The notes beneath the pieces are model-generated. The model ran no database searches, was not told the DNA's origin, and saw nothing but the letters and a program-made list of their open reading frames with translations. 64,000 nucleotides of DNA, taken from Anaerobacillus alkaliphilus (lineage in GTDB: Bacteria; Bacillota; Bacilli; Bacillales; Anaerobacillaceae). Of this stretch, positions 52,984 through 62,100 are shown piece by piece (within the stretch, counting starts at the first letter, position 1; each line of letters opens with the position of its first letter). The translations under genes were made by a program, and so were the position numbers. The stretch covers positions 62,001 to 126,000 of the forward strand of contig NZ_QOUX01000026.1 of the NCBI RefSeq assembly GCF_004116265.1, given 5' to 3'.

Positions 52984-53769
52984 ATGAAAAATGGACAAAT
53001 TGAAAAGTTTACGAGGTTTTCACAGTTTCAAAGCGTGGAGGAATTTAATAGACATGTAAGAGGCTGGTTAGAGGAGCACGCACGAATTTTTTCAAAAAGT
53101 GAACGCATTGCTCTCATGTACTTAAGTCGCTATGCGGTAAAAGTTGTTGGGGTAGCCAATGTAAAGATCGGTACATTGCTGAAGACGATCAACGAGGAGT
53201 ACAACGGAAACGGAATATCAAGATCAACAATGAAACGAATGATTGTAAAAGCAAAACAGATCGGCATGCTCATCACTCACGAATTAGTGCGCGAAAACGG
53301 CGGTCAATCTAGCAACTTGTATGTCTTTATGCGTCGACCTGAACCACCCAAGCCAGAAAAATTGAACCCCCCTAATAAAACTACTTCTTTAAAAACTATT
53401 AAAGAAATAGAGAATCGTAATGAGCTCGACCACAGTTACACAAGTGAAAAAGTTCCGCAACCTTTTGTGAAATTAGTCAAATGCTTTTTTGATAGCTTTC
53501 AGAACATAGAAGAGTACTGGCGGATGACAGAGATTGCGGCTTATAAGTATGTCTATGAGAAAAATCAAGCACTAAAACTAGACGTTGCGATCCAGTCATT
53601 TAAACAAACCATCCGCAAAATGAAGCTTAGTAACGTGAAAAAGCCTATCGCTTACTATTATTCCGTGGTCGTGAGCAAGTTTGAGCAAGAATTTCATCGT
53701 GAACTAGACGAAATCGAGCAGGACGGAACGAAATATTATGGCTCGACTTTCATTAAAATGACGCATTAA
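52984..53769 (+). CDS. Helix-turn-helix protein divergent from the sigma factor
   Basis: A protein of about 261 aa; the start is the ATG of MKNGQIEKFT with AAAGGGGAG upstream (the earlier ATG overlaps this ribosome binding site). Residues 15-115 contain a winged-helix, replication-initiator-like HTH: IFSKSERIALMYLSRYAVKV, IGTLLKTINEEYNGNGISRS, STMKRMIVKAKQIGMLITHE. A proline/lysine linker and a basic helical C-terminal part follow (FKQTIRKMKLSNVKKPIAYY). Such proteins are common in Bacillus beside small sigma factors. DNA binding is likely; targets unknown. Confidence 0.72.
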   Translation: MKNGQIEKFTRFSQFQSVEEFNRHVRGWLEEHARIFSKSERIALMYLSRYAVKVVGVANVKIGTLLKTINEEYNGNGISRSTMKRMIVKAKQIGMLITHELVRENGGQSSNLYVFMRRPEPPKPEKLNPPNKTTSLKTIKEIENRNELDHSYTSEKVPQPFVKLVKCFFDSFQNIEEYWRMTEIAAYKYVYEKNQALKLDVAIQSFKQTIRKMKLSNVKKPIAYYYSVVVSKFEQEFHRELDEIEQDGTKYYGSTFIKMTH

Positions 53770-53883
53770 GGGACGCATTGAAGCATTAGGGACGGTTCCA
53801 TTATACTTTCAACATTGGCCCAGAATGCTTGAAGTAATCTCATAGCACATGCTACTCTTTCAATTCAATTGTCTATCCAAAAA

Positions 53884-53943
53884 GAAGCACGAGAACTGTC
53901 CCCATGCATCTGTGGAACAAGGGCATGGGGGCGTCACAGTGAC
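53884..53943 (+). repeat. Compound intergenic repeat with family-2 end
   Basis: GAAGCACGAGAACTGTCCCC then ATGC..., GGGCATGGGGG and CGTCACAGTGAC. Same two-part build as at 29208-29278 and 55483-55560. Confidence 0.75.
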
Positions 53944-53992
53944 GTAAATCTCTTACGTGTGTTTTAGACGAGTGGAAGAATGGTTATTTTTA

Positions 53993-54166
53993 TTACTCTC
54001 CGATTTTTGTTGGGCAAGGTATTATTAATTTAATTTGTTCTAATTTATGATGTTTAACAAAATGATACTGAACATTTCCCATTTCTAGATTGCTCCATTC
54101 GGGAGCTTGCAACCGACCATCTTGGATATCTACCGCTCGAAGATAATATATTAGTTTCAATAACAT
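53993..54166 (-). CDS. Possible 57-aa small protein
   Basis: Open frame of 57 codons with balanced protein-like composition: MLLKLIYYLRAVDIQDGRLQ, APEWSNLEMGNVQYHFVKHH, KLEQIKLIIPCPTKIGE. The ribosome binding site (GTAGAGTG) is weak. It lies opposite to and upstream of the XRE regulator. Family unknown; a real gene is plausible but not proven. Confidence 0.45.
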   Translation of the reverse strand: MLLKLIYYLRAVDIQDGRLQAPEWSNLEMGNVQYHFVKHHKLEQIKLIIPCPTKIGE

Positions 54167-54329
54167 ATCACTCTACTGATCTATATCTGTCTCAGATTAA
54201 CTTATAAACATTGAGTATAGTTCTAATAAAAAAAAACAAAAGTTTTCCGTATATTCCCTTTTCGCGTACTCTAGTAGATGGTTCACCTCTTCTATCAACT
54301 AGATAATGTTGATAAAAAAGGGTATAGCC

Positions 54330-54566
54330 TTGGAATTTCAAGATCAACTGAAAAAGCAATTTGCATTTATTATTAAGGGGCGTCGGACGAAACTAGCTCT
54401 ATCCCAGGAAGAACTAGCTTTTCGTTCTGATTTAAGTCCAGAAACGATTAGTAATATTGAAAATGCGAAATCAATCGCTAACCTTGAGACAATTTTTAAA
54501 CTAGCCAAAGGATTTAATATAAATCCCGGCCATTTAGTAAACGAAGTTTATGAAAGACTTCAATAA
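54330..54566 (+). CDS. XRE-family HTH regulator
   Basis: A single-domain regulator of about 78 aa. The HTH is in KGRRTKLALSQEELAFRSDL, SPETISNIENAKSIANLETI and FKLAKGFNINPGHLV. The likely start is TTG (54330) with AAGGG six bases upstream; an ATG at 54306 is possible. It lies 212 bases upstream of ComK paralogue 2 on the same strand and could regulate it, as small XRE proteins often act near competence genes, but this is inference. Confidence 0.8.
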   Translation: MEFQDQLKKQFAFIIKGRRTKLALSQEELAFRSDLSPETISNIENAKSIANLETIFKLAKGFNINPGHLVNEVYERLQ

Positions 54567-54777
54567 GACATTCTTAAAAATTTGGAGTAGGGCCCTCTCC
54601 CTATTCCTACTAGTATATGTATCTCCAATACAATCCTACCAATGCCTATCTAATTGCCCTTATTTATATTCTATAAAGAAGGTGATGACAAGCGGTACTT
54701 CTACTATTTTACATACCATCTATTCATAGGCTTTTCTTTTACTAGCAGGGGAGAACCCCATAAAAAGGAGACTATTT

Positions 54778-55257
54778 ATGACAGTAGAAATTTTACTCGA
54801 CTATACCATCAATCAAAATACAATTGCCATTATCACAGTTGCTCATATTGATTATCAAACAAAGGTCATTGAGAAGAATGCCATCTTTTACGTCAAAAAA
54901 CCTGCTCTAGAATTGATTAAAAATGCTTGTCTCATAGGCGGTTCATCCTATGAAGGGAGAAAAATTGCTGTATCATATCACATGAGAGTAAAACACAAGG
55001 TTCCAATTCCGATCAATCCTATTCTTCACATCTTTGCCTTTCCAACTCATTCTCCAACACAATATCATTGCAGCTGGATCTTTCCTAGTCATGTAAAGGC
55101 TATTGAAAAGCATCCAACTAAACCAAATCATACCGTCATTATTTTTAAAAATTCATATAAACTCGAAATCCCAGTCTCTTACTATCAAATAGAAAAACAA
55201 CTCCTACGCAGCGCAGGTTGCATTATACAGTTCTCAGAGTTGTCAGTTACTAGTTGA
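54778..55257 (+). CDS. comK: ComK-family competence transcription factor, paralogue 2
   Basis: A 159-aa ComK-type regulator with AAAAGGAG seven to eight bases before the ATG. The family pattern is clear: IFYVKKPALELIKNACL, GGSSYEGRKIAVSYHM, HKVPIPI, HIFAFPTHSP, CSWIFPSHVKAI, VIIFKNSYKLEIPVSYYQIE and KQLLRSAG. It differs substantially from the paralogue at 26260-26721 and also lacks the long C-terminal tail of B. subtilis ComK. Two ComK copies occur in some Bacillus groups, where they may activate different competence subsets. Followed by a terminator. Confidence 0.9.
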   Translation: MTVEILLDYTINQNTIAIITVAHIDYQTKVIEKNAIFYVKKPALELIKNACLIGGSSYEGRKIAVSYHMRVKHKVPIPINPILHIFAFPTHSPTQYHCSWIFPSHVKAIEKHPTKPNHTVIIFKNSYKLEIPVSYYQIEKQLLRSAGCIIQFSELSVTS

Positions 55258-55303
55258 GAGGAGATTTTATATATAGTTAAACATTTAATTAAAGACAAAT
55301 AGC

Positions 55304-55346
55304 AATAGCAGCCCTGATATAAACTTGATCATTAGGGCTGCTTAAA
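55304..55346 (+). terminator. Intrinsic terminator after comK paralogue 2
   Basis: AGCAGCCCT pairs with AGGGCTGCT across a 19-base loop, followed by TAAATAAG. Confidence 0.75.
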
Positions 55347-55482
55347 TAAGTTCAACACATCACAATCCAAGAGCATAAACACACGTCTATAAAGTTTTCA
55401 CTAACTATTTGCTCTAATACTTTAATCGAGTTGGATATGACTCCAATATAAATACCTCTAAACCTTGACGAAGCTATTTAAT

Positions 55483-55560
55483 CGGAGCCCGTAAGGTCAT
55501 GAAAGCACGAGGATCTTCCCCATGTTTTCCCTTCGACAAATTCCGGGTTGTCACAGTGAC
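55483..55560 (+). repeat. Compound intergenic repeat, family 2
   Basis: GGAGCCCGTAAGGTCATGAA then AGCACGAGGATCTTCCCC, followed by the full TTCGACAAATTCCGGG and TTGTCACAGTGAC. It shows the two modules side by side and shares the 5' module with family 1. Confidence 0.8.
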
Positions 55561-55639
55561 GCCTTCAATAGGATTTTAAAGGCTAGTTTTAATGCTAGCC
55601 CTTTTTAAACTCTCATTTATTTATATTCTATGACTCTAC

Positions 55640-56806
55640 TTATGGATTTTTTAAGCTGAAAGATTTAAATTCATTAAGCTTTAATTGATTTTTACTGAAT
55701 AAGTAATGTTCAATCATATTTAAATTAGTTGTGGAGCCATTATAATCTGCTGACCCAATTGGTGTCAGTTTAAAGAATGATATTATATCTTCTAATAATG
55801 TTGGACTTTGAAGGTCAATATCATAATAATGCCATAAAGTTGCGTATATAATGGCTAAACCAATACTAAATTTAATAACTCTAGTTTCATCTTCTCTAAG
55901 TAATTTTGTAGAAAAAGGATATTCAATTTCACTAGATACTTTTAAAATAAACTCATTGAATTTATTAAATTCACTAATTAACCATTCAAGTTGTTCCTCC
56001 TCATTATTTTTATATAATGATGCTTTTCTCATTAAAAAGTCTTTAGAAATTTCGCTTGCATTTCTGATATCTAACAATCCTAATTCTATAATATTAAGTA
56101 AAACGGCTATTTCTTGATGATTTTTCTGCTTACTAGTTCTACTAGGAGTAATATTATATATAGAGTAGAGTAATGAGTTCTGAGAACTCTCATCATTTCT
56201 ATTCTCTATTAAACCATTTATAAAATTAGTTATATATTTATTTGACTCTGAAAAGTAAGTTACTAAATCTATTTCCTGCGTTTCAAGTTTTCTAGTATTG
56301 GTATTGTAACGCTTAAATAATTCAATTTCTTCTTCTGGATTAGGGAAACTGTAAAATTCTAATGTAGATAAATGACTACCTAATATCTTAATTTTATCTT
56401 CTATATTTAGGTCTAAAAATCTTATTCCGTTGTATTCTGGTCTTAGCTCTAAGCCCTTCAAAGAAAATTTATTTTTTACAAATCTATATATTGCATTTAA
56501 GCGATGTTGTCCATCCATTACATGACGCATTTGCAATCTATTTTGAGTTCTAATTAGAAATACTTCTGGAATAGGAATACCGATTAGAAGTGATTCAATT
56601 ATAGAACTTTCCTCTTTTAATGTAGATTTATAATTCCTTTGATAGTCTGGACTAAGTATAATCCCTTGTAGATAATCAATTTCATCAAATTCACTATCCT
56701 TTTCGTCTATTAGATACTTTTCTCCTTTTTCTATGAATTTAACCATATCTTGAACAGAGAAAACTGGTCTGATAAATTTAACAGGCTCCTCAAAATATCT
56801 CATCAT
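55640..56806 (-). CDS. DUF262-domain protein (ParB/GmrS-like)
   Basis: A 388-aa protein. The DUF262 domain fills residues about 45-230: GIILSPDYQRNYKSTLKEES, LLIGIPIPEVFLI, HVMDGQHRLNAIYRF with the (D)GQHR nucleotide-binding motif, and LFKRYNTNTRKLETQEI. The fold is that of ParB and the GmrS/SspE/BrxU families that hydrolyse nucleotides and act against modified phage DNA. No HNH (DUF1524) partner domain is visible, so nuclease activity, if any, would come from elsewhere. It overlaps the FRG gene by four bases (ATGA), so the two are translationally coupled. Confidence 0.87.
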   Translation of the reverse strand: MMRYFEEPVKFIRPVFSVQDMVKFIEKGEKYLIDEKDSEFDEIDYLQGIILSPDYQRNYKSTLKEESSIIESLLIGIPIPEVFLIRTQNRLQMRHVMDGQHRLNAIYRFVKNKFSLKGLELRPEYNGIRFLDLNIEDKIKILGSHLSTLEFYSFPNPEEEIELFKRYNTNTRKLETQEIDLVTYFSESNKYITNFINGLIENRNDESSQNSLLYSIYNITPSRTSKQKNHQEIAVLLNIIELGLLDIRNASEISKDFLMRKASLYKNNEEEQLEWLISEFNKFNEFILKVSSEIEYPFSTKLLREDETRVIKFSIGLAIIYATLWHYYDIDLQSPTLLEDIISFFKLTPIGSADYNGSTTNLNMIEHYLFSKNQLKLNEFKSFSLKNP

Positions 56807-58014
56807 TTAAGTTTACCCCCTTCTAAGATTACTTCGTAATTAAATCTTATAGATTTGACTAAATTATCTTTATCTGGATAAATGCTCTCAAAGTTAATTC
56901 CTAAGCTGAATAATTCTTTTAATATATCTTCTTTACAGTTTTTATTTATTACGGCAATCGCAACCTTATCTTTTAAGTCTGATAAGAAATCTGGGTTACC
57001 CATATAATCATGAGATGATAACCTCAAAAAACAGCCTTTTTGAAAATGTATTCTTTCATTAATATTTGGAACTTTGATAAAATAGGAACAAGAGATATAA
57101 TCTTTTAGATAATTTCTTTCGCTCGCATCCTGTAAATTTATTAATTTTTCTTCTCTTCCTATAGTCTCTTTATTGAAAGCTGTTGAGTCAACAAAAAATA
57201 CAATAGAGTGGTTTCTAGTATATTTATAATCTTCTATTGCAAACAATAATGATATTATATGGGCTTCAGTGAAATCTAAATACTCTGTTGGTAGTCCATA
57301 ATGCTGCCCCTCAGCCCGAAGTTCTTCAATACTGCGCTCCTCTGTCCCCTTCTCATAATGTGCTATTTTCTGTCTAAAGGTATGCTCATAACCCTTTGCA
57401 TGAACATCTTGTTTTTTTTCATAAATTCTATAAATAGATGGTACTAATTCATAGCTACAATCTTTTTGACCTCTTGATACATAACTATTAACTGACTTTG
57501 ACTCTAATTCATGTATAAACCGAGTATAATCACCTAAAGAATTAATTAACGTTATATTTGATTTATCTTCAATTAAATACTTTTCTGCTAAAGTCTGCTC
57601 AACAACACTTTCACTCCACTCATTATTTACCACTTTATCATATAACTGATTTAAATCGACTTTTAATTGGTTATCCTCAGATTGCGGAATTAATTGTATT
57701 ATTTCTTTCAAACTTAAGTAATCAATTTCTTTAATATCAAAGTTAATTTTATCGTCATTTGCCTCTGGTTCCCCTTCCATCATTTCCAATCCATCAATCA
57801 AGTAAACTATGTTCTCACGTACCTTAACAAACTCGTCTCCACTATATTGTATTAAAAGACTCTTTTCAATTATGTCTATAGTATAATTTTCCTTTATGTC
57901 CTTTATATCTTTTCTATATGTTTCGTATATGTACGTGTAGTAATCACTATGTTCTTTTACGCTTTTACTTGAAATATCAACATCTCTAAAAATTGCATAT
58001 TCTAAAACTCCCAT
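56803..58014 (-). CDS. FRG-domain protein
   Basis: A protein of about 403 aa; the start is the ATG of MGVLEYAIFR with AGGGTGG upstream. The N-terminal 165 residues are helical and unassigned. The FRG domain (about 165-390) shows SYVSRGQKDCSYELVPSIYR and EGQHYGLPTEYLDFTEAHII, the Arg-Gly and QHxGxPTxxLD signatures. FRG domains recur in anti-phage loci and toxins, but their chemistry is not well settled. First gene of a coupled FRG-DUF262 pair. Confidence 0.86.
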   Translation of the reverse strand: MGVLEYAIFRDVDISSKSVKEHSDYYTYIYETYRKDIKDIKENYTIDIIEKSLLIQYSGDEFVKVRENIVYLIDGLEMMEGEPEANDDKINFDIKEIDYLSLKEIIQLIPQSEDNQLKVDLNQLYDKVVNNEWSESVVEQTLAEKYLIEDKSNITLINSLGDYTRFIHELESKSVNSYVSRGQKDCSYELVPSIYRIYEKKQDVHAKGYEHTFRQKIAHYEKGTEERSIEELRAEGQHYGLPTEYLDFTEAHIISLLFAIEDYKYTRNHSIVFFVDSTAFNKETIGREEKLINLQDASERNYLKDYISCSYFIKVPNINERIHFQKGCFLRLSSHDYMGNPDFLSDLKDKVAIAVINKNCKEDILKELFSLGINFESIYPDKDNLVKSIRFNYEVILEGGKLK

Positions 58015-58026
58015 ATCCCACACCAC

Positions 58027-58490
58027 CCTAATAATAATCTACTAGTTTTATTTTAATACTTTACATAAAAATTCCAATACATTTTTTAAAAAGCCGTACT
58101 AATAATTAATACTGCTTTTTCCTTCCATAAGGAGTAAATTTAAATGTTAATTACTAACTGCATAATCGTATTAATTAGTACATTAGTACTCTTTTAAATA
58201 ATATTGCATAAGATACCTCATTTGCTTATGATACGGTTCATCGTATCATTCACCAAACTTAATCTACAACATATCTGTTATTGTTTCACTGTGAATCTTA
58301 TTAATAGAATGCAAGAAGAAGCCATGAAGAGAGAATCGAAGATCTCTACCATGGCCTCCTAATAAATAGCCATTCCAAATTTCGGATTGTCACAGTAGTT
58401 TCCAATCGCTTAAATACTTTAAATGAATGGGGGTCTGACCCCACTACTTTTGGACTTTAACTATTATACAGAGGGGGCTTGCCCACAATA
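58027..58490. other. Intergenic region with hairpins
   Basis: No gene seen. Inverted repeats TGATACG/CGTATCA (58229-58248) and GCCATG..AGAGA/TCTCT..CATGGC (58321-58355). A degenerate family-2 repeat lies at 58379-58396, followed by a GGGGTCTGACCCC motif at 58429-58442. Confidence 0.55.
58379..58396 (+). repeat. REP-like repeat, family 2 (degenerate)
   Basis: ATTTCGGATTGTCACAGT; last bases of the palindrome lost. Confidence 0.6.
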
Positions 58491-59039
58491 TTATGGGATG
58501 TAGAAGTCACACGTGACAGTTTTTCCTTCTATTTTTGTAACTCTAGTTTTTCCAAAAGCTAAACTAAGATATAATACTTTTTCAACCAATACTTCTCTAT
58601 TTAATGTAGACTTACCATCCAGTGAGCTAGAAATAAAATCCATCAACTCAGTAATTGATTCATCAATATTATTCAAGTGTTCCCTTGAGGCCTCGTCTAA
58701 CTGAATTATCTTGAAGTCTGACGTAACATCATAAGGTTTTACCATTAGATATCTATATAATTTATTTAAAGATTTTCTTGTTTCACTTATATCATTATCC
58801 TTAGTTTCAGAAATTATATCCCACACAGAGTAAATATTGTTAATAAATTGTTTGAGCTCATGCAAATATTGTTTAAACTCAATATACTCTTGGTGTATTT
58901 GCTTCCGTTCCATTTCCTCTTTTTCTATTTGCTTTTTAATCTCATTTTCTCTTTCTTCTTTTTCCTTATAATATTTAGTTACTGCAAAACTGGTAATGCC
59001 TCCACTAACTATACCTATTAAAAGATCTCCCAATATCAT
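58491..59039 (-). CDS. Membrane-anchored coiled-coil protein
   Basis: A protein of about 182 aa; the start is the ATG of MILGDLLIGI with GGAGG upstream. One N-terminal membrane helix (MILGDLLIGIVSGGITSFAV) is followed by a strongly charged coiled coil (YYKEKEERENEIKKQIEKEE). A helical domain comes next (ELKQFINNIYSVWDIISETK; EHLNNIDESITELMDFISSS). No enzymatic motif. It lies on the same strand as the FRG-DUF262 pair, 464 bases downstream of the surface protein gene and 477 bases before the pair, with hairpins between. A functional link is unproven. Confidence 0.7.
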   Translation of the reverse strand: MILGDLLIGIVSGGITSFAVTKYYKEKEERENEIKKQIEKEEMERKQIHQEYIEFKQYLHELKQFINNIYSVWDIISETKDNDISETRKSLNKLYRYLMVKPYDVTSDFKIIQLDEASREHLNNIDESITELMDFISSSLDGKSTLNREVLVEKVLYLSLAFGKTRVTKIEGKTVTCDFYIP

Positions 59040-59097
59040 ATAAATAAATACCTCCAGTTTCTGATTGTCTTTCTTATACAAACTAAAATAATCATTA

Positions 59098-59128
59098 AAA
59101 TTGGGTACCCCTACGGATACCCAATCAA
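59098..59128 (-). terminator. Intrinsic terminator of the large surface protein gene
   Basis: On the minus strand ATTGGGTA pairs with TACCCAAT around TCCGTAGGGG, followed by TTTAATG. Confidence 0.8.
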
Positions 59129-59139
59129 CTATAAGTTAC

Positions 59140-62100
59140 TTAGTTATCATACCCCAAATACCTTAGCAACCCATGCAACATAGTCGCTGATTGACCTCTT
59201 GTTGCTTTTTTGAACGGCTCATAATTATCTCCAAGATCCGCTCTGTGAATATTAAGTTTCGTTAGTTCAGCTACTTCTGTTTGAGCCCAGCTTTTTGGTA
59301 TTAACTGATAATCTTTGTATGAAGCTAACAACTCTTCTTTTTCTTCAGTAGTAATAGAGTTATCTTCACCTAAAAACTTTAGAACCCTTGAAATCATTAC
59401 AGCCATCTCGGCATTAGTAATAAATTCATTTGGTGCAAAATAGTCTTTGCTCTTTCCATTTATTATTCCTGCATTATAAGCTGCTCCGATGTATCCCGCG
59501 AACCACTGATCTTTTTTCACATCTTTGAACTGAGACAACACGTTAGCATCCTTCTCACTAATGTTCAATGCTCGTACAAGAAGTGCAGCAAACTCAGCTC
59601 TAGTAATACTATCCTCTGGCGCAAATCTAGTTTCTGTCTTACCGTTAATAATAAATTTCGATGCTAATAAATCTATTGATGACTTTGCAAAGTGGTTATC
59701 TACATCACTAAATGATTTACTATGCTCGGCAATTACAACTATTCCTTGACCTAATCGGTTAATGTTAATATCTGTTTCCTTCGCAACTGTTTCAAATTTT
59801 GCAGGTATTGAGCGTAGGCTACTACCCTTCTCTTCATAAAGTAATGCTACAGCCTTATTTTGACTCATTACTTGGTCTAATTGTAGTGTAGATGAAATAT
59901 TGTTGTCACCTAGCAATATTTCTACCCTCTTTTGACCTACTTGTGCATGAATTCTTAAGGATAATGGGTTAATTAAAGCTTTCGCCCTATTATTTCGAAG
60001 TAGCTGTTCAATGTTTTCAGCAACTTCACCCTCGACTTTATCAATAGATATAACAATACTAATTTTTTCTAAGTCAGCATTTAGCTCTTTAGATACTTTA
60101 GAAAAGTTAATAAGAGATAATGGAAGACCTAAAGAAAAATCATTCAGTAATAGGTTTAGATTGTTATCACTATTATTTACTAGACTTGACGCAGGTATCT
60201 CTAACATTAAACCTTTATTATCATCGCCTAATAAGTTTAAGTCATAATTTACTATTACACTATTATTTTTATCCTTTCCAAAGCTTGAGCTATCAACACT
60301 TACCTTTTGAACAGTATTACCGTAACGATTTATTGCATCAGTAACCCTTAAAGTGTTCCTTGCAAATTCCTCTGTTGAATTTAGCTGTTGGCTGTTCACA
60401 ACTACCCTAACACTTACTTCTTCACCACCATATGCAACTGTAATAATAGCTCTTCCAGGATTTTTAGCAGTTAAAACCCCACCTACCACATCAACTATAG
60501 TTTCGTTTGAAGTTGTAATTGTAGCTGCACTTGTAACATCTCTAATACTGTCATCAGAATATGATGCTGTAACTTTCATTTTTTGTGTCTGCCCAACTGT
60601 TAATTGGTATAACTGAGAGTCTAAAGAGACTGAGGTAGTTTTTATATCATTAATTTGAACATTGTCAATTGATACCAACGTATTTAAGTCCATCGTTGTT
60701 AACTCCAAACGGTTATACTTCGTAGGTTCAAATACGATATTAAACACTTCTCCTTCTCCTGAAATCGCCTCTGTCCCAGCTAAACCTACATGGATTTCTC
60801 CAGGTTTGTTAACGTTAAAAGCAAAACTATAGTTACTTGTATTATTAGTTTTTTCTACAGAAACAGCCTTAAAATATTGACGGTCGTACTTTAGAACAAT
60901 ATTTGAACCATACAACTTTGTTTCATCAATATTGAACTTCACTGGTATAGAAATATTTCCTTCTTTAGTAATAGGTTGACCTAGGGAGAAAAGGGAACTT
61001 AAATTAGCTTGATTTGAATTCCCCCACGAACCGGAAACATCTCCTAACATAACAGCAGTAAAGTTTTGAGAATTTAAGTTTGAGTTAATATTGTTGTACG
61101 TTCGTTCACTTGGTGTGAAAGCCCATACCTTTCCTGAACCAGGAAAGGGACCTTCTAGAAGTCCAACTGCTTTTTCTAAAACATAAGCTGCATCCATAGA
61201 ATTAATTCTTCCATTTTGGTCTACATCCGCTGCTAATCTTTGATTTTCAGTTAGACTAATTAATCCAACTGCCGCTTGTAATATAAGAGAAGCATCATAT
61301 GAACTTAACCTATGCTCTTCTTTTGTTCTATTAGCTTTTAATTGATATGCACCACTTATAACATTGTCGAGACTAAAACTGCCGTTTGACGTAGTAGCTG
61401 TTTCATAGTCTTTGTTTCCGGTTAGTGTTAGATCTACATCTGGAACTAATAAATTGTTACTATAGTATCTTACAGTTCCTTTTACACTAAAGGTATTAGC
61501 TAGATTGAAGTTACCGTTTGTAATGGCTGTTTTAATATTTCCATCATTCAGTTTTAAACTGCTGATAGTTAATGCTGAATTCGTTTTATCACTATCTAAA
61601 ACCTTAAATTCCATTATTGCTAATGAACCAGTACCTGATACTGCTGTAGCGGATGCCATTGAGAGTTTAATGCTACCCTTTATAGCTGTATTAGTAGCTA
61701 GTGAGAAGTTAGGCGTTATGGTACCTAAGCGTACATTCATCAACTCTAACATACTACTATCGTATATCACTTCTGTATCAACAGCTCTTAACCCAGAAAC
61801 ACTGCTAATTAAAATTGGAACCTCAATAATATGACCTACATTAGCACTAGAGTCAGGCAAACTTACATTCACTTCGTCACTGACGTATTTATAAGCACCC
61901 AGTAGAGAATGTTTAGATCCATCTGAATTTGTCACAGTAATATTAACAGTTGCTGGTATATGCGCTGGTGAAACAACTTTTATTCGATTACTGCTTTCAA
62001 CTTCTACATTTTCGGCATTTACCTGCCCAAAGGACACCTTTGCACCGGACTTGAAGTTACTTCCGTTAATAGTAACAACTGTCCCACCTGAAGCTGGTCC

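Noticed and set aside
54654-54851. 65-codon frame overlapping the start of comK paralogue 2
   Set aside because: It overlaps the well-supported ComK frame and its ribosome binding site.
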